Positions 54,627 to 63,676 of a DNA stretch of 64,000 bases are shown piece by piece. A model generated the notes under the pieces. The model saw nothing but the letters and a program-made list of their open reading frames with translations. It was not told the origin of the DNA and ran no database searches. This stretch comes from Rubripirellula amarantea (lineage in GTDB: Bacteria; Planctomycetota; Planctomycetia; Pirellulales; Pirellulaceae), in assembly GCF_007859865.1 (NCBI RefSeq), contig NZ_SJPI01000001.1, positions 2,418,001 through 2,482,000 on the forward strand, read 5' to 3'. Both the position numbers and the translations under genes were made by a program. How positions within the stretch are numbered: position 1 is the first letter of the stretch; the number at the start of each line of letters is the position of its first letter.

Positions 54627-56507
54627 ATGTTTCACGCCCACCGTTTCACCGCTCACCATTTCGTCGCTTGGTCGTTGCCGATCGTTGCTATCTTGTCCTG
54701 TACGCTCGCAAAAGCGGACGACGGCACATTGTTGCAGCCTTACTCGGTATTCGTTTCTCAGGCGGCAAGTTTCGCTCGCAGCGGACCTCGAACGGAAGAC
54801 TACCGAACGGACCCCTTGCGCCACGGGCAACAGCTAGAAGTTTATGCTGAAACTCAAGACGGTTGGCTCGGGATTCGTCCACCCGAAGGCAGTTTTAGCT
54901 GGATTCCAGCAGAAGCAGTCGAAGTCGATGGCAGTGGCGATCAAGGCACCGTGGTGGAAGATGCGAGCATCGTTTGGATCGGAACGCAGTTAGGGCAAGC
55001 GCGGAAATATGGCTGGCAGGTCCGGCTCTACGAAGGCGAGCCTGTCACAATCATCGGGCGATCCGAGCGAGATGGCCCCGATGGTCCTCAGTTGTGGTAT
55101 CGAATCGTGCCACCCTCCGGCGAGTTCCGGTTCGTCCACCGCAGCGAGATCGTGCGTACGGCAGAGGATCTTGTCGCGAGCATCAAGCCGGTAAGCATGG
55201 CCGAATCGGGTCGAAACATTCCGGCTGGTCCAACCGGGCCCACTCATATTCCCAGTCAACCAAGTAAAGAATTCGAAACCGTCGCTGCGTCCACGTCGGC
55301 AAAAAGTCGGCAACGTATCGAAGCAGATGCGAGAGCGGTTCCTGATTCAACCGTTGTTGCCAATGCAGGATCAAGTGTCCTTGATTCTGACTTGGTTCAA
55401 CAAGCTTCTCACGTCGACGACTGGCAATCCAACGTGAACCGAAGCGGAAATGCTCAACCACTTCCACCGACATTGGCACAAGCCGGAGTCGCGCCGAAGT
55501 CGACACCAGGTTCAGCCGAAGAAACAAATCCCCGTCCTCGAGGATTGCTTGCGTCGGTCGCGATGTTGGGCCGTCCAAAGATTCGCGAGATCGGTGCTGC
55601 CGATACTCCCGAGGCGGTGAATGACGACAAGAGTTGGGTGGCGGGACTGACTCGGCGACTAAGCCCTAGTGCCGAGACACCTTCAGTGCCGATGACGCAG
55701 CCTTTTCAGCAAAGCTATGTTGACGAAGCCCAGGTCGCTCAAGTTTCCGGCATCGCACCGTTACCTGCACAAGAGCTCTACCCTGCTCGGGATCCGTTGC
55801 CCGCAACAACTGCATCAACGCCTCTTTCAAATATTTCTAGTCCACCTCGGCTCTCGCCCATCGGCAATCAGCCCGTGTTGCGAACCGCGCCGTCGGTATC
55901 GCCGGCTCGCGTCACCGAATTGCAACGCCAAGTCCAGGGTGCCGACCTAGCCACCATGCAGGTCCTGCTATCGCAGTTGATGGCTTCGCAAGGTTCAGCC
56001 GCTGAAGCTCGCATCATTTCCGAGACCGCTTCGTCGCTCGCTAGTCGAAGCGCCGATGCAACCACAATTCACCAAGCTCAAACCTTGGCAAGCCGTGCGA
56101 GCGATTACGCTCACTTGGCAATGCGTCGAGATGGCAATGGCGGAGTTCAGCAATTGGACGCTCCCGTCTTTCCAACGTCACCTTCATCTGCACCAAGCAT
56201 GCTGCCTGTTAGCGATGTGGCGACGTCAACGCTTCCATCGGAATCGGGACCTCAGCTTGAGTCGATCTCGGGCCAATTAGTTCAAGTCTATTCGGCTCGT
56301 CCGCAAAGCCCACCTTTTGCTTTGACCGATGGGACCGGCCGTACGGTTGCCTACGTGACTCCATCGCCTGGGATCAACCTACGCATGCACCTTAACAGCC
56401 AAGTCACAGTGACGGGCGAAAAGGGATTCGTAAACGGCGTAAACCTGCCTCACGTTTTCGCGGAAAAAGCCGAACGAGTTGCCTCGTCGGGTCTTCAGTT
56501 TCGCTAG
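54627..56507 (+). CDS. Exported SH3-like domain protein
   Basis: 626 residues. A His-rich start and signal peptide (MFHAHRFTAHHFVAWSLPIVAIL to KADDG). Residues about 38-95 and 110-175 are two bacterial SH3-like units: VFVSQAASFARSGP...GQQLEVYAETQDGWLGIRPP with FSWIPAEAVEV, then VRLYEGEPVTIIGRSERDG with WYRIVPPSGEFRFVHRSEI. The middle 300 residues are disordered and Pro/Ser/Ala-rich. Near the C-terminus an OB/SH3-like strand set appears (SISGQLVQVYSARPQSPPFAL, VTVTGEKGFVNGVNLPHVF). SH3-like modules often bind peptidoglycan or proteins in the cell envelope. 111 bp upstream of the terB-like gene; probably separate. Confidence 0.87.
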   Translation: MFHAHRFTAHHFVAWSLPIVAILSCTLAKADDGTLLQPYSVFVSQAASFARSGPRTEDYRTDPLRHGQQLEVYAETQDGWLGIRPPEGSFSWIPAEAVEVDGSGDQGTVVEDASIVWIGTQLGQARKYGWQVRLYEGEPVTIIGRSERDGPDGPQLWYRIVPPSGEFRFVHRSEIVRTAEDLVASIKPVSMAESGRNIPAGPTGPTHIPSQPSKEFETVAASTSAKSRQRIEADARAVPDSTVVANAGSSVLDSDLVQQASHVDDWQSNVNRSGNAQPLPPTLAQAGVAPKSTPGSAEETNPRPRGLLASVAMLGRPKIREIGAADTPEAVNDDKSWVAGLTRRLSPSAETPSVPMTQPFQQSYVDEAQVAQVSGIAPLPAQELYPARDPLPATTASTPLSNISSPPRLSPIGNQPVLRTAPSVSPARVTELQRQVQGADLATMQVLLSQLMASQGSAAEARIISETASSLASRSADATTIHQAQTLASRASDYAHLAMRRDGNGGVQQLDAPVFPTSPSSAPSMLPVSDVATSTLPSESGPQLESISGQLVQVYSARPQSPPFALTDGTGRTVAYVTPSPGINLRMHLNSQVTVTGEKGFVNGVNLPHVFAEKAERVASSGLQFR

Positions 56508-56618
56508 GTTGCATGGGGCCGGCATTGACGCTTTTTCATGAGGATTTGGCCATCGCCCGCTTCCCCTCGTTGTGATTGCCCTCTGCCACGCCGCCATGAG
56601 ACCCGGTAACATGGTGGC

Positions 56619-56981
56619 ATGAATGAAAACGAGCTAACGAAACGTCGCCGCCAGCTTCGCAACATCGTCGTAATGGCGTTCGCCGATGGTTCGCTAGGCG
56701 AACGTGAAGTCAACCTAGTCGCCGACCGTTGTGCCGATCTAGGACTCGATGAGTACGACCTTCAAAAGGCGGTTGAGTTTGGTCTGGGGGACGACGCGGC
56801 CCTCGATTTCCCCTCCGACTCCGACGAGCAACGCGAATTGCTTAAAGATCTGATTCGAATGATGGCCGCCGATGGTCACCTCGATGAAAGCGAGAAGCGT
56901 TTATTTGCGTTTGCCGCTGCGAAGATGTCGGTGTCATCGAAGGATGTGGAATCGCTGATCAGCGAAGTGCTGGGAGCGTAA
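56619..56981 (+). CDS. TerB-like protein
   Basis: 120 residues, all-helical. It shows the two repeated helix-turn metal-type motifs of the TerB/DjlA-N family: VVMAFADGSLGEREVNLVAD near residue 17 and IRMMAADGHLDESEKRLFAF near residue 85, each with the A-DG-L-E pattern. TerB proteins bind divalent metals and take part in stress-response complexes at the membrane; the role of this stand-alone version is unknown. First gene of a tight unit: coaB begins 6 bp after its stop. Confidence 0.88.
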   Translation: MNENELTKRRRQLRNIVVMAFADGSLGEREVNLVADRCADLGLDEYDLQKAVEFGLGDDAALDFPSDSDEQRELLKDLIRMMAADGHLDESEKRLFAFAAAKMSVSSKDVESLISEVLGA

Positions 56982-56987
56982 ATACCC

Positions 56988-57623
56988 TTGGCTCGTATCT
57001 TGATCACTTCCGGTCCGACACGGCAATATCTTGACCCGGTCCGATACATCACCAATGCGTCAAGCGGACGAATGGGCGTCGCCCTTACCCAGGCTGCTTT
57101 AGATTTGGGGCACGAGGTTGTCGTGATAAGCGGACCCGTCTCGGTAACCTATCCCGCCGGCGCCAAAGTGGTGCCTGTTATCACGACGGACGAAATGTTG
57201 TCGGCCGCGATGGAGCATTTTGAATCTTGTGATGGTGCCATCGGTGCGGCAGCACCGTGCGATTACATGCCGCGGAAGATTCACACTCAAAAAATCTCCA
57301 AGACGGGACAACCTCTGACCATTGAACTTGTTGAAACCGCAGACGTGGTCGCCACGCTTGGGCAAAACAAGAAAGAGGGACAATGGGTGGTTGGTTTCGC
57401 GCTCGAAACCGAAGACCAACGTTTTCGCGCGATCGTTAAGTTAGAAAAGAAACTCTGCGACCTGATGGTCAGCAACGGACCCACGGCAATCGATTCGGAT
57501 GACAACGAAGTTGAACTGCTTGATCCATCGGGGCACGTGATTGAAGCGATCTCTGGTTCAAAATCCCATGTCGCTAAACGAATCCTCGCACAACTTCAAC
57601 AACGCTTAGTAAAACGAAACTGA
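56988..57623 (+). CDS. coaB: Stand-alone phosphopantothenate-cysteine ligase (CoaB)
   Basis: 211 residues starting at TTG 56988 (no alternative start nearby in frame). CoaB condenses 4'-phosphopantothenate with cysteine for coenzyme A synthesis, using CTP in most bacteria. Motifs: [48 protein letters not shown] (binding the acyl intermediate; the conserved Asn after AAV is replaced by Cys-Asp), [26 protein letters not shown] with a [11 protein letters not shown] end. Most bacteria fuse it to CoaC (the flavin decarboxylase); here only the C-terminal half is present, so CoaC must be encoded elsewhere. It overlaps pyrD by 1 bp. Confidence 0.94.
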   Translation: MARILITSGPTRQYLDPVRYITNASSGRMGVALTQAALDLGHEVVVISGPVSVTYPAGAKVVPVITTDEMLSAAMEHFESCDGAIGAAAPCDYMPRKIHTQKISKTGQPLTIELVETADVVATLGQNKKEGQWVVGFALETEDQRFRAIVKLEKKLCDLMVSNGPTAIDSDDNEVELLDPSGHVIEAISGSKSHVAKRILAQLQQRLVKRN

Positions 57624-58546
57624 TGATCACTGCACGCTCTGTCGATCTCGAAGTCCAACTTGGACGATTAAAACTGTCCAATCCCATCATGGTGGCGTCA
57701 GGGACGTTTGGTTATGCGCGTGAGATGGAAAACATTGTTGATGTTTCCCAACTTGGCGCGGTATTGCCCAAGACGATCACCGCTGAGCCAAGGATTGGTA
57801 ATGCGCCTTGGCGAACGGTTGAAACGTCCGGTGGATTGCTCAACGCGATTGGACTCGACAACGATGGCGTCGATGTATTTCTCGAGCACCACTTGCCATA
57901 TCTTGCAAAAATTGGCACCTCCGTCGTGGTAAGTATTGCTGGCAGAACGGAAGACGATTTCGTGCAGCTTGCTGAAAAGGTTGGATCGCAGGAAGGCGTT
58001 TCGGCGGTCGAGTTGAACTTGTCATGTCCAAACGTCAGCGGCGGAATTGATTTTGGAACCAATGCTGAAAGTTGCCGCAGCGTTGTCGCGGCAGCTCGTT
58101 CAAAAACTGGGGTTCCGATTCTCGCGAAGCTGACTCCCAATGTCACCAAGATTGCGGACATCGCCAAAGGTGCCGCAGATGGCGGTGCCGATGCTGTTTG
58201 TTTGATCAATACGGTGCTCGGCATCGCGGTCGATTGGCGAAAGCAGAAACCGATACTGGGCAACGGAATGGGCGGTTTGAGTGGTCCAGCTATCAAGCCG
58301 ATCGCGCTACGCTGCGTGCATCAGGTGGCTCAAGCAGTCGACATTCCCATCATCGGAATCGGTGGCATTGCCAACATTGATGATGTGATGCAGTTCTTGG
58401 TCACGGGCGCGTCGGCGGTCCAGATTGGCACGGCAAACTATTACGACCCCACCGTGTCTACGCGATTGATCGAACAGTTGCCGCATGCGGTTGCCGAACT
58501 AGGACATCAAGCGGTCTCGCAATGCATTGGTACGCTCCGCGTTTAA
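57623..58546 (+). CDS. pyrD: Dihydroorotate dehydrogenase, class 1B type
   Basis: 307 residues; oxidises dihydroorotate to orotate in pyrimidine synthesis using FMN. The ATG overlaps the coaB stop (TGATG). Motifs: [50 protein letters not shown] with the class 1B/1A active-site Cys in [59 protein letters not shown] and [15 protein letters not shown]. Cys rather than Ser as base marks class 1. Class 1B needs a PyrK electron-transfer subunit, which is not encoded in this window. Confidence 0.95.
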   Translation: MITARSVDLEVQLGRLKLSNPIMVASGTFGYAREMENIVDVSQLGAVLPKTITAEPRIGNAPWRTVETSGGLLNAIGLDNDGVDVFLEHHLPYLAKIGTSVVVSIAGRTEDDFVQLAEKVGSQEGVSAVELNLSCPNVSGGIDFGTNAESCRSVVAAARSKTGVPILAKLTPNVTKIADIAKGAADGGADAVCLINTVLGIAVDWRKQKPILGNGMGGLSGPAIKPIALRCVHQVAQAVDIPIIGIGGIANIDDVMQFLVTGASAVQIGTANYYDPTVSTRLIEQLPHAVAELGHQAVSQCIGTLRV

Positions 58547-58561
58547 GAGTAGGAAGCGACA

Positions 58562-59863
58562 ATGAACGACCCTTTGCACAGCAACGTCCTAGCGGTCTTG
58601 GACTTGGCTGAGCACTTTGATCGACTGCGATCACGGGCGGATCAGTTCATTGCAAGTTTTGATACCGGCACACGAGGTTTCTTTTCACCCAGCGAAGATG
58701 ACGACGTCACATCGTTGTGGGTTTCGTATCACACAGGCCGGTCAGCGCTGCTCGAAACGATCCATTCGCTGCGTAACGAATTTGGATCGCTGTCATCTGC
58801 TGATCTGGTCGCAAAGCACGGCATTGAATTTCTAGTCGGGTACGCCGCTTCATTAGTCTTGGTCGATGCGGCACGGTCGATTCGCGACCGTTTTTCTCGC
58901 GATGCGTTGGTTCGCAGGAAGCTCAATGAGCCTCTCGTTCTTCACGGCATCCCTCAAAACTCTTTCGATCGTATTCAAGAATCGCTCACTGATCCACGTA
59001 ACGCTTTAGCGGTGCGCCAATTCGGGCAGTATTACGAAGTTCATCGAAATGAGTTGCAATCAATCGCCAACGCGTATGGCGGTGAATCACGTGCCTCGGG
59101 CAAGCTTGTTGACTTGATCGACGCTCTGCGGTTCCACATTCAGGTTTCTGCATCACAGTACATTCGAGCACGCGCGGCCGATCGAAGTCAGCAAGTTACC
59201 CATCGTGTGATCCGCGGTGGAGCCGTGAAGGTGGTGTATGCGATTCAGCAATGGGGATCCCGTTTGGTGAGTCGTCTCAGTACTAACCCATCGCATGAGC
59301 CAAGTTTGCCTTCTTCGATTGTGCGCGAGTTGAATTCGATGATTGTTCCCGGGGACGTTTTCGTCACTCGCAAGGAATTTGCCATCACGAATTACTTTCT
59401 GCCAGGGTTCTGGCCGCACGCGGCTCTTTATGTCGGAGAAGGACGAGTGGTGGAATCGCTTAAGGACGGTGTGCATGTTCGCGGCATGGAATCGCCCTAT
59501 GGAAACGACTGTGTGGCTATCATTCGTCCGAAGTTGCAATCAACTGAAATTGATATGGCGATTCAACGGGCTCACACACACGTGGGGAAACCTTATGATT
59601 TCGATTTCGACTTTACTCGTAGCGATCGAATGGTTTGCACCGAAGTCGTTTACCGTAGCTACGAAGGTGTTGGCGGAATGCAGTTTGAGTTGACTAAACG
59701 TGCTGGGCGGCAAACGCTGTCCGCCGAGGATTTGTTGTCTCTCGCGGTGGCCGGCATCCACTTTGAGCCTTTAGCAGTCTATTGTCCGTCTCGCAACGAA
59801 ACGGTTTGCCAGTCCGACGCCATGACTGAAATTTTACGAAACACGATGGGACGAGAAGTCTAG
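58562..59863 (+). CDS. Permuted papain-like (YiiX/NlpC-P60 clan) hydrolase with helical N-terminal domain
   Basis: 433 residues. Residues 1-250 form an all-alpha region of unknown family. Residues 258-410 are a YiiX-type permuted NlpC/P60 domain: MIVPGDVFVT, catalytic His H286 in FWPHAALYVGEG, GKPYDFDFDF, catalytic Cys C359 in RMVCTEVVYRSY. Such enzymes are amidases or thioesterases that act on lipids, N-acyl peptides or peptidoglycan. No signal peptide is evident, so it is cytoplasmic or peripheral. 15 bp after pyrD; its stop overlaps the start of the rhomboid-like gene by 1 bp, indicating translational coupling. Confidence 0.9.
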   Translation: MNDPLHSNVLAVLDLAEHFDRLRSRADQFIASFDTGTRGFFSPSEDDDVTSLWVSYHTGRSALLETIHSLRNEFGSLSSADLVAKHGIEFLVGYAASLVLVDAARSIRDRFSRDALVRRKLNEPLVLHGIPQNSFDRIQESLTDPRNALAVRQFGQYYEVHRNELQSIANAYGGESRASGKLVDLIDALRFHIQVSASQYIRARAADRSQQVTHRVIRGGAVKVVYAIQQWGSRLVSRLSTNPSHEPSLPSSIVRELNSMIVPGDVFVTRKEFAITNYFLPGFWPHAALYVGEGRVVESLKDGVHVRGMESPYGNDCVAIIRPKLQSTEIDMAIQRAHTHVGKPYDFDFDFTRSDRMVCTEVVYRSYEGVGGMQFELTKRAGRQTLSAEDLLSLAVAGIHFEPLAVYCPSRNETVCQSDAMTEILRNTMGREV

Positions 59864-60651
59864 TGAAGCTACTTGAGAAACTTGATCGCATCGTTCGTCC
59901 GGTCGCGATTCCCAACCTGACCGAAATCTTGGTGATCGGGCAAGTTGCCACGTTCTTGCTGACTCTTTTGGAACCCGGGTTCACCGAGCGGTTGAATCTG
60001 GTTTGGGATCGTGTTTACGAAGGCGAAGTTTGGCGATTGATTACGTTCGTGTTTTTCCCTCCCGCATGGGGAATCTTCGTCATTTTCTATTTTTACATCT
60101 TCATGTTCTTGGGAAAGACGCTTGAAGGTTATTGGGGGACGGTGCGTTTCAACACGTATTTTTATGTTGGAACGCTAATGACCCTGCTCGTGGGACTCAT
60201 CGTGCCCTCGGAACCGTTCACGGGGCTGTATTTTCAGTCGACGGTCTTTCTGGCATTCGCGACGCTTAATCCGAACTACGAGTTTCTGATCATGCTCGTG
60301 CTTCCGGTCAAAGTGAAGTGGTTAGCACTTCTGCAGTTCATCACGTTTTTTCTGATGCTTTCCTCGGGGGTTCCCGCCATTCAATTGATGGTGGTGGCCT
60401 CTCTGGCGAACTACTTCTTGTTCTTTGGTGCGGACCTATTTCGATCTCTCGTGCGAATTCGGACCCGTGCAAAGTGGGCGGCCAGCCAAATGCAGCAAAA
60501 CAAGTCGGTAAAGGTCGCCAGGCATAAGTGCTCTGTTTGTGGAATTGATAGCCAATCACATCCCAATGAAGACTTCCGATACTGCAGCAAGTGTGAGGGC
60601 CAGCACGCTTACTGCGAAGCTCATTTGCGAAATCACGTTCATAAAACCTAA
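59863..60651 (+). CDS. Rhomboid-like membrane protein lacking the catalytic serine, with C-terminal zinc-type tail
   Basis: 262 residues from a GTG that overlaps the preceding stop (TAGTG). About six hydrophobic segments. The rhomboid fold is suggested by VYEGEVWRLITFVFFPPAWG (rhomboid G-x-W-R-L-x-T motif), then Y-N-T-Y-F and the segment STVFLAFATLNPN at the place where active rhomboids have GxSG. No GxSG and no partner His are visible, so it is an inactive, derlin/TMEM115-like pseudoprotease. The tail has two C-x-x-C pairs with His (HKCSVC, YCSKCEGQHAYCEAH), a probable zinc site facing the cytoplasm. Such proteins can hold or hand over clients; the adjacent YiiX-like hydrolase may be a client or partner. 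Confidence 0.86.
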   Translation: MKLLEKLDRIVRPVAIPNLTEILVIGQVATFLLTLLEPGFTERLNLVWDRVYEGEVWRLITFVFFPPAWGIFVIFYFYIFMFLGKTLEGYWGTVRFNTYFYVGTLMTLLVGLIVPSEPFTGLYFQSTVFLAFATLNPNYEFLIMLVLPVKVKWLALLQFITFFLMLSSGVPAIQLMVVASLANYFLFFGADLFRSLVRIRTRAKWAASQMQQNKSVKVARHKCSVCGIDSQSHPNEDFRYCSKCEGQHAYCEAHLRNHVHKT

Positions 60652-60909
60652 GTGAGTTCCATTTTTCTCTGCAATTTCTGGGCAGTCTGGATTTGTGCTA
60701 GCTTAGGCTTTTAAGGCGGTATTCGTGGGGGAAAGCGCGGTCATCGGACAGCCAAGCCTCAGATAATTTGCGTAAGATGCAAAGATCATCGAGACCATGC
60801 CATCGCTTTTTCAGCATCACAACGCTAGGATGCGGGGGTAGCAGAGTGCGATTTGAATGACGATTGTCTTCAGGCAGACTGCAGACAAAAAATTTTCAGG
60901 AATGAACAG

Positions 60910-61107
60910 ATGGCAGAAGGTACGATCAAACGAGTCACCGACAAGGGCTTTGGCTTTATCGACAACGGCGGGGAAAAAGACTTGTTTTTCCACTCGTCAA
61001 GTCTTCAAGGGGTGAACTTCGATGATCTTCGCGAAGGACAAAAAGTCACTTACACCGAAGGCCGTGGTCCTAAGGGTCCATGTGCAGAAAACGTCCAACT
61101 TGCGTAA
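60910..61107 (+). CDS. Cold-shock domain protein
   Basis: 65 residues from the ATG at 60910 (MAEGTIKRVTDKGFGFID); the frame is open 19 codons upstream but only this start gives the family's length. RNP1 motif KGFGFI and RNP2-like DLFFHSSSL are present, and YTEGRGPKGPCAENVQL closes the OB fold. A nucleic-acid chaperone that melts RNA secondary structure. AGGA lies 8-9 bp before the start. The 5' leader is long (up to about 250 bp after the preceding gene), and an intrinsic terminator follows. Confidence 0.95.
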   Translation: MAEGTIKRVTDKGFGFIDNGGEKDLFFHSSSLQGVNFDDLREGQKVTYTEGRGPKGPCAENVQLA

Positions 61108-61144
61108 TCGCAAGCTGAAGACGAAGTACTAACGAATTTTAAGA

Positions 61145-61192
61145 CCAGCTCTGCTGAAGGTGAAACACCCTGACGCAGAGCTGGCTTTTTTT
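61145..61192 (+). terminator. Intrinsic terminator after the cold-shock gene
   Basis: A 10-bp perfect stem CCAGCTCTGC/GCAGAGCTGG with a 20-nt loop followed by CTTTTTTT (61185-61192), 37 bp after the stop of the cold-shock gene. Confidence 0.93.
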
Positions 61193-61222
61193 ACGCGCCA
61201 ACTTGATTGCAGTCGTTCGGCG

Positions 61223-63676
61223 TTATTCTTTCTCGGCCCATGAAAATAAGGGCGACGCGATCCCAGTCGAATCCACTTGCCATGGAGTCCAGATGAGCCA
61301 CGGATCGTCGACCTTCAAATCGCTCTTTCGAGGTGGAACCGTAGTCGTTTCAAGGGTCCAGTCTTCGACGCGGTACTCTTCGCCAAGTTTTTCAAGGTCT
61401 TCGTTAAGCTCATCGTCGAGTTCGTGAATATCAAGAGCGAGTTGTTTGAGTTGTTCTTCCGCTCGCATCACGTCGCCCTTTTGTTGAGCTGCACGCCCCG
61501 CACCCCTCATTGCCGTGGACATTTTTGAAACGTTGGTTCGGCTGGCTACTTTGTTGCCCATGAACGCACCAAGTATTGAAGCCCCAAATGAGATCACGGA
61601 TGACATCTTTGCCTGCTTGTATTGTTCGGCTTCACGGTCGACGCGATCCTGAGCCGTTTGCATCTTGCTGTTGATGCGTTCCATTTTAACCGCGTATTTG
61701 TTTCGGAGTTTCTCGGTTTCGCGATCAAGGGCTTCACGTGCGGCATGCTTGAAGTGATTGCGGGCTTCTTGCTCGGTCAATCCACCAGGTGCGTACTCTT
61801 TCAATAATCCGCTTTTGTAAATGGTCATTGCGTGATGGCGATACAGATAGCTTTTGAACTGCTTTTCGAATGACTTGAATTTTGAAGAGCTCATCAAGTC
61901 CGTCGGGAGTTCACTGAAGGTGTAGTCCTCGTCGGGGTCTTCCGACCATTCGGTATCGACGGATACTTCGCAACTCGACTCCCAAAGGTCATCGGGAACG
62001 CCTCTGCCACACGCGATAGCGCGTTTTACATCAATCCAGGTGTCTAGGTTGGCACTACTGCGTACAAAGTGAAGGGATGATTCAGAGTAAATACCCGGAC
62101 GGTAAACCAATTTAGCGTTTTCGTCCGGCACCTCCGTAGGAACCATGAACCTTTCTTGAATTCCACTTGGAACGACCGGACGTGTTGGGGCTGCGGGTTC
62201 ACCGCTCAGCGATTCGCTTTCCAGTTTACCGCTGGTTTCCATCTTGGCTTTACGATCTGCCATCAATCGGCTGATTTGGTTTCTTGCTAGTGGTCCAGCA
62301 AGAAACGACATCGCCCATCGCGTTTGGAAAATGCTAGGGCCATCATCGTGCACATTGTTGAGTAGAAAGACTCTGCTTCCCAAGCCAGCTAGGATCTGTT
62401 CCATCGCATTGCGATCGAAGGCTTGCCCGGATTGGATCGCAGCCCCTTCCAGACCTTCTAGCACTCTCGCTTTATCTCGCTCAGTTTGCAGGCGACCCAA
62501 AAACCAAGTCCCGATGTTTGATAGACCTTTGTAATCCAGGTCGACTGGGTTTTGGGTTGCCAAAGTGATGCCCAAGCCAAACGCGCGAGCTTGCTTCAAT
62601 AGCGTTAGCATTGGTGGTTTGGAGGGAGGATTGGCTACCGGCGGAAAATACCCAGCTACCTCGTCCATGTAGAACATTGCTCGCAGCGAGCTAGTTCCGC
62701 TTTGGGTGCGCACCCATGCAAGCAACTCGTTCAGCAAAATAGTGACAAAGAACATCCGTTCGTTGTCGGTCAGGTGAGCGATTGAAAGAATTGTCAGACG
62801 GGGTTTTCCTTCGGGGGTGTACAGCATCTTTTGAATGTTGACCGGTTCCCCTTCGAGCCACGTCGAGAATGCTGGCGAAGCAAGCAAATTGTTCAGAGTC
62901 ATCGCTAGCTTGCTGCGATCGCTGGCAGACATAAACGAATCGAGATCGAGCACGCCGACACGTTCGATCGGTGGCGATTGGATCAATCCAATTAAGTCGC
63001 CAATCGTGACGTTCTTCCCCTCGATCCAGCAGTGATTGAAGATTGAGGCGATCAAAATGTGTTCACGCGAAAGCAGAGGATCGGCATCGATCCCCATCAG
63101 TGTCAGTAATCCCGAAGCAGCACCGGTGACCCTTTCTCGCATAGCGTCCGAATCATCCAGGATTTCGCGAGGTGGAGCATCAAAACTTTTCAATACCGTC
63201 ATGGGAAGTCCGGTGTTGCTACCGGGCGTGTAGATAGCGATGTCCACCGATTCCTTGAATTTTGCGACACGCTCGGGCGTTTGCCCCCATGAGGCGAGCC
63301 CTTTCTTCCACGTTGCTGCGGTGTCGGCCGCAAGCTCGTCAAGTGTTTTTCCTTTACGGCTTGCCTCGTTCTCTTCAAGCCACGGCTTAAAATCTTCCGG
63401 CTGCATATCGGGGAAGGTGAGCAACAGGTTGCCGAGATCGCCTTTAGGATCGACGCAAATCGCGGGAATTCCATCAATCGCAGCTTCCTCAAGAAGTGAT
63501 AAGCACAGCCCCGTCTTTCCACTGCCCGTCATCCCGACGCACATAGCATGCGTGCAAAGATCCTTGGCGTCATACATCAGTAAGTCATCTTTTAGTTTGC
63601 CACCTTTAAGATCGTAGTGACGACCAAGATAGAAGGAGGCAAGCTTTTCGAAGACTTCGGGTGAAGGGGCAGTCAT
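61223..63676 (-). CDS. HerA-like (FtsK/HerA-fold) ATPase with C-terminal coiled coil
   Basis: 817 residues, cytoplasmic. Walker A GMTGSGKTG (48-56), Walker B LRAMFYMDE (D338/E339), sensor-type motif TLATQNP (372-378) and ICVDPKGDLGNLL and RVFLLNNVHDD as in the DUF87/HerA ATPases. After residue 480 follows a linker rich in SGEPAAPTRPVVP, a region FSELPTDLMSSSKFK, and a long coiled coil (about 640-780: REALDRETEKLRNKYAVKMERI..., EEQLKQLALDIHELDDELNEDLEKLG) interrupted by a glycine-rich hydrophobic segment VISFGASILGAFMGN at about 694-708. The hexameric ATPase family moves DNA or substrates; this coiled-coil form's target is unknown. It faces the cold-shock gene tail to tail. Confidence 0.9.
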   Translation of the reverse strand: MTAPSPEVFEKLASFYLGRHYDLKGGKLKDDLLMYDAKDLCTHAMCVGMTGSGKTGLCLSLLEEAAIDGIPAICVDPKGDLGNLLLTFPDMQPEDFKPWLEENEASRKGKTLDELAADTAATWKKGLASWGQTPERVAKFKESVDIAIYTPGSNTGLPMTVLKSFDAPPREILDDSDAMRERVTGAASGLLTLMGIDADPLLSREHILIASIFNHCWIEGKNVTIGDLIGLIQSPPIERVGVLDLDSFMSASDRSKLAMTLNNLLASPAFSTWLEGEPVNIQKMLYTPEGKPRLTILSIAHLTDNERMFFVTILLNELLAWVRTQSGTSSLRAMFYMDEVAGYFPPVANPPSKPPMLTLLKQARAFGLGITLATQNPVDLDYKGLSNIGTWFLGRLQTERDKARVLEGLEGAAIQSGQAFDRNAMEQILAGLGSRVFLLNNVHDDGPSIFQTRWAMSFLAGPLARNQISRLMADRKAKMETSGKLESESLSGEPAAPTRPVVPSGIQERFMVPTEVPDENAKLVYRPGIYSESSLHFVRSSANLDTWIDVKRAIACGRGVPDDLWESSCEVSVDTEWSEDPDEDYTFSELPTDLMSSSKFKSFEKQFKSYLYRHHAMTIYKSGLLKEYAPGGLTEQEARNHFKHAAREALDRETEKLRNKYAVKMERINSKMQTAQDRVDREAEQYKQAKMSSVISFGASILGAFMGNKVASRTNVSKMSTAMRGAGRAAQQKGDVMRAEEQLKQLALDIHELDDELNEDLEKLGEEYRVEDWTLETTTVPPRKSDLKVDDPWLIWTPWQVDSTGIASPLFSWAEKE

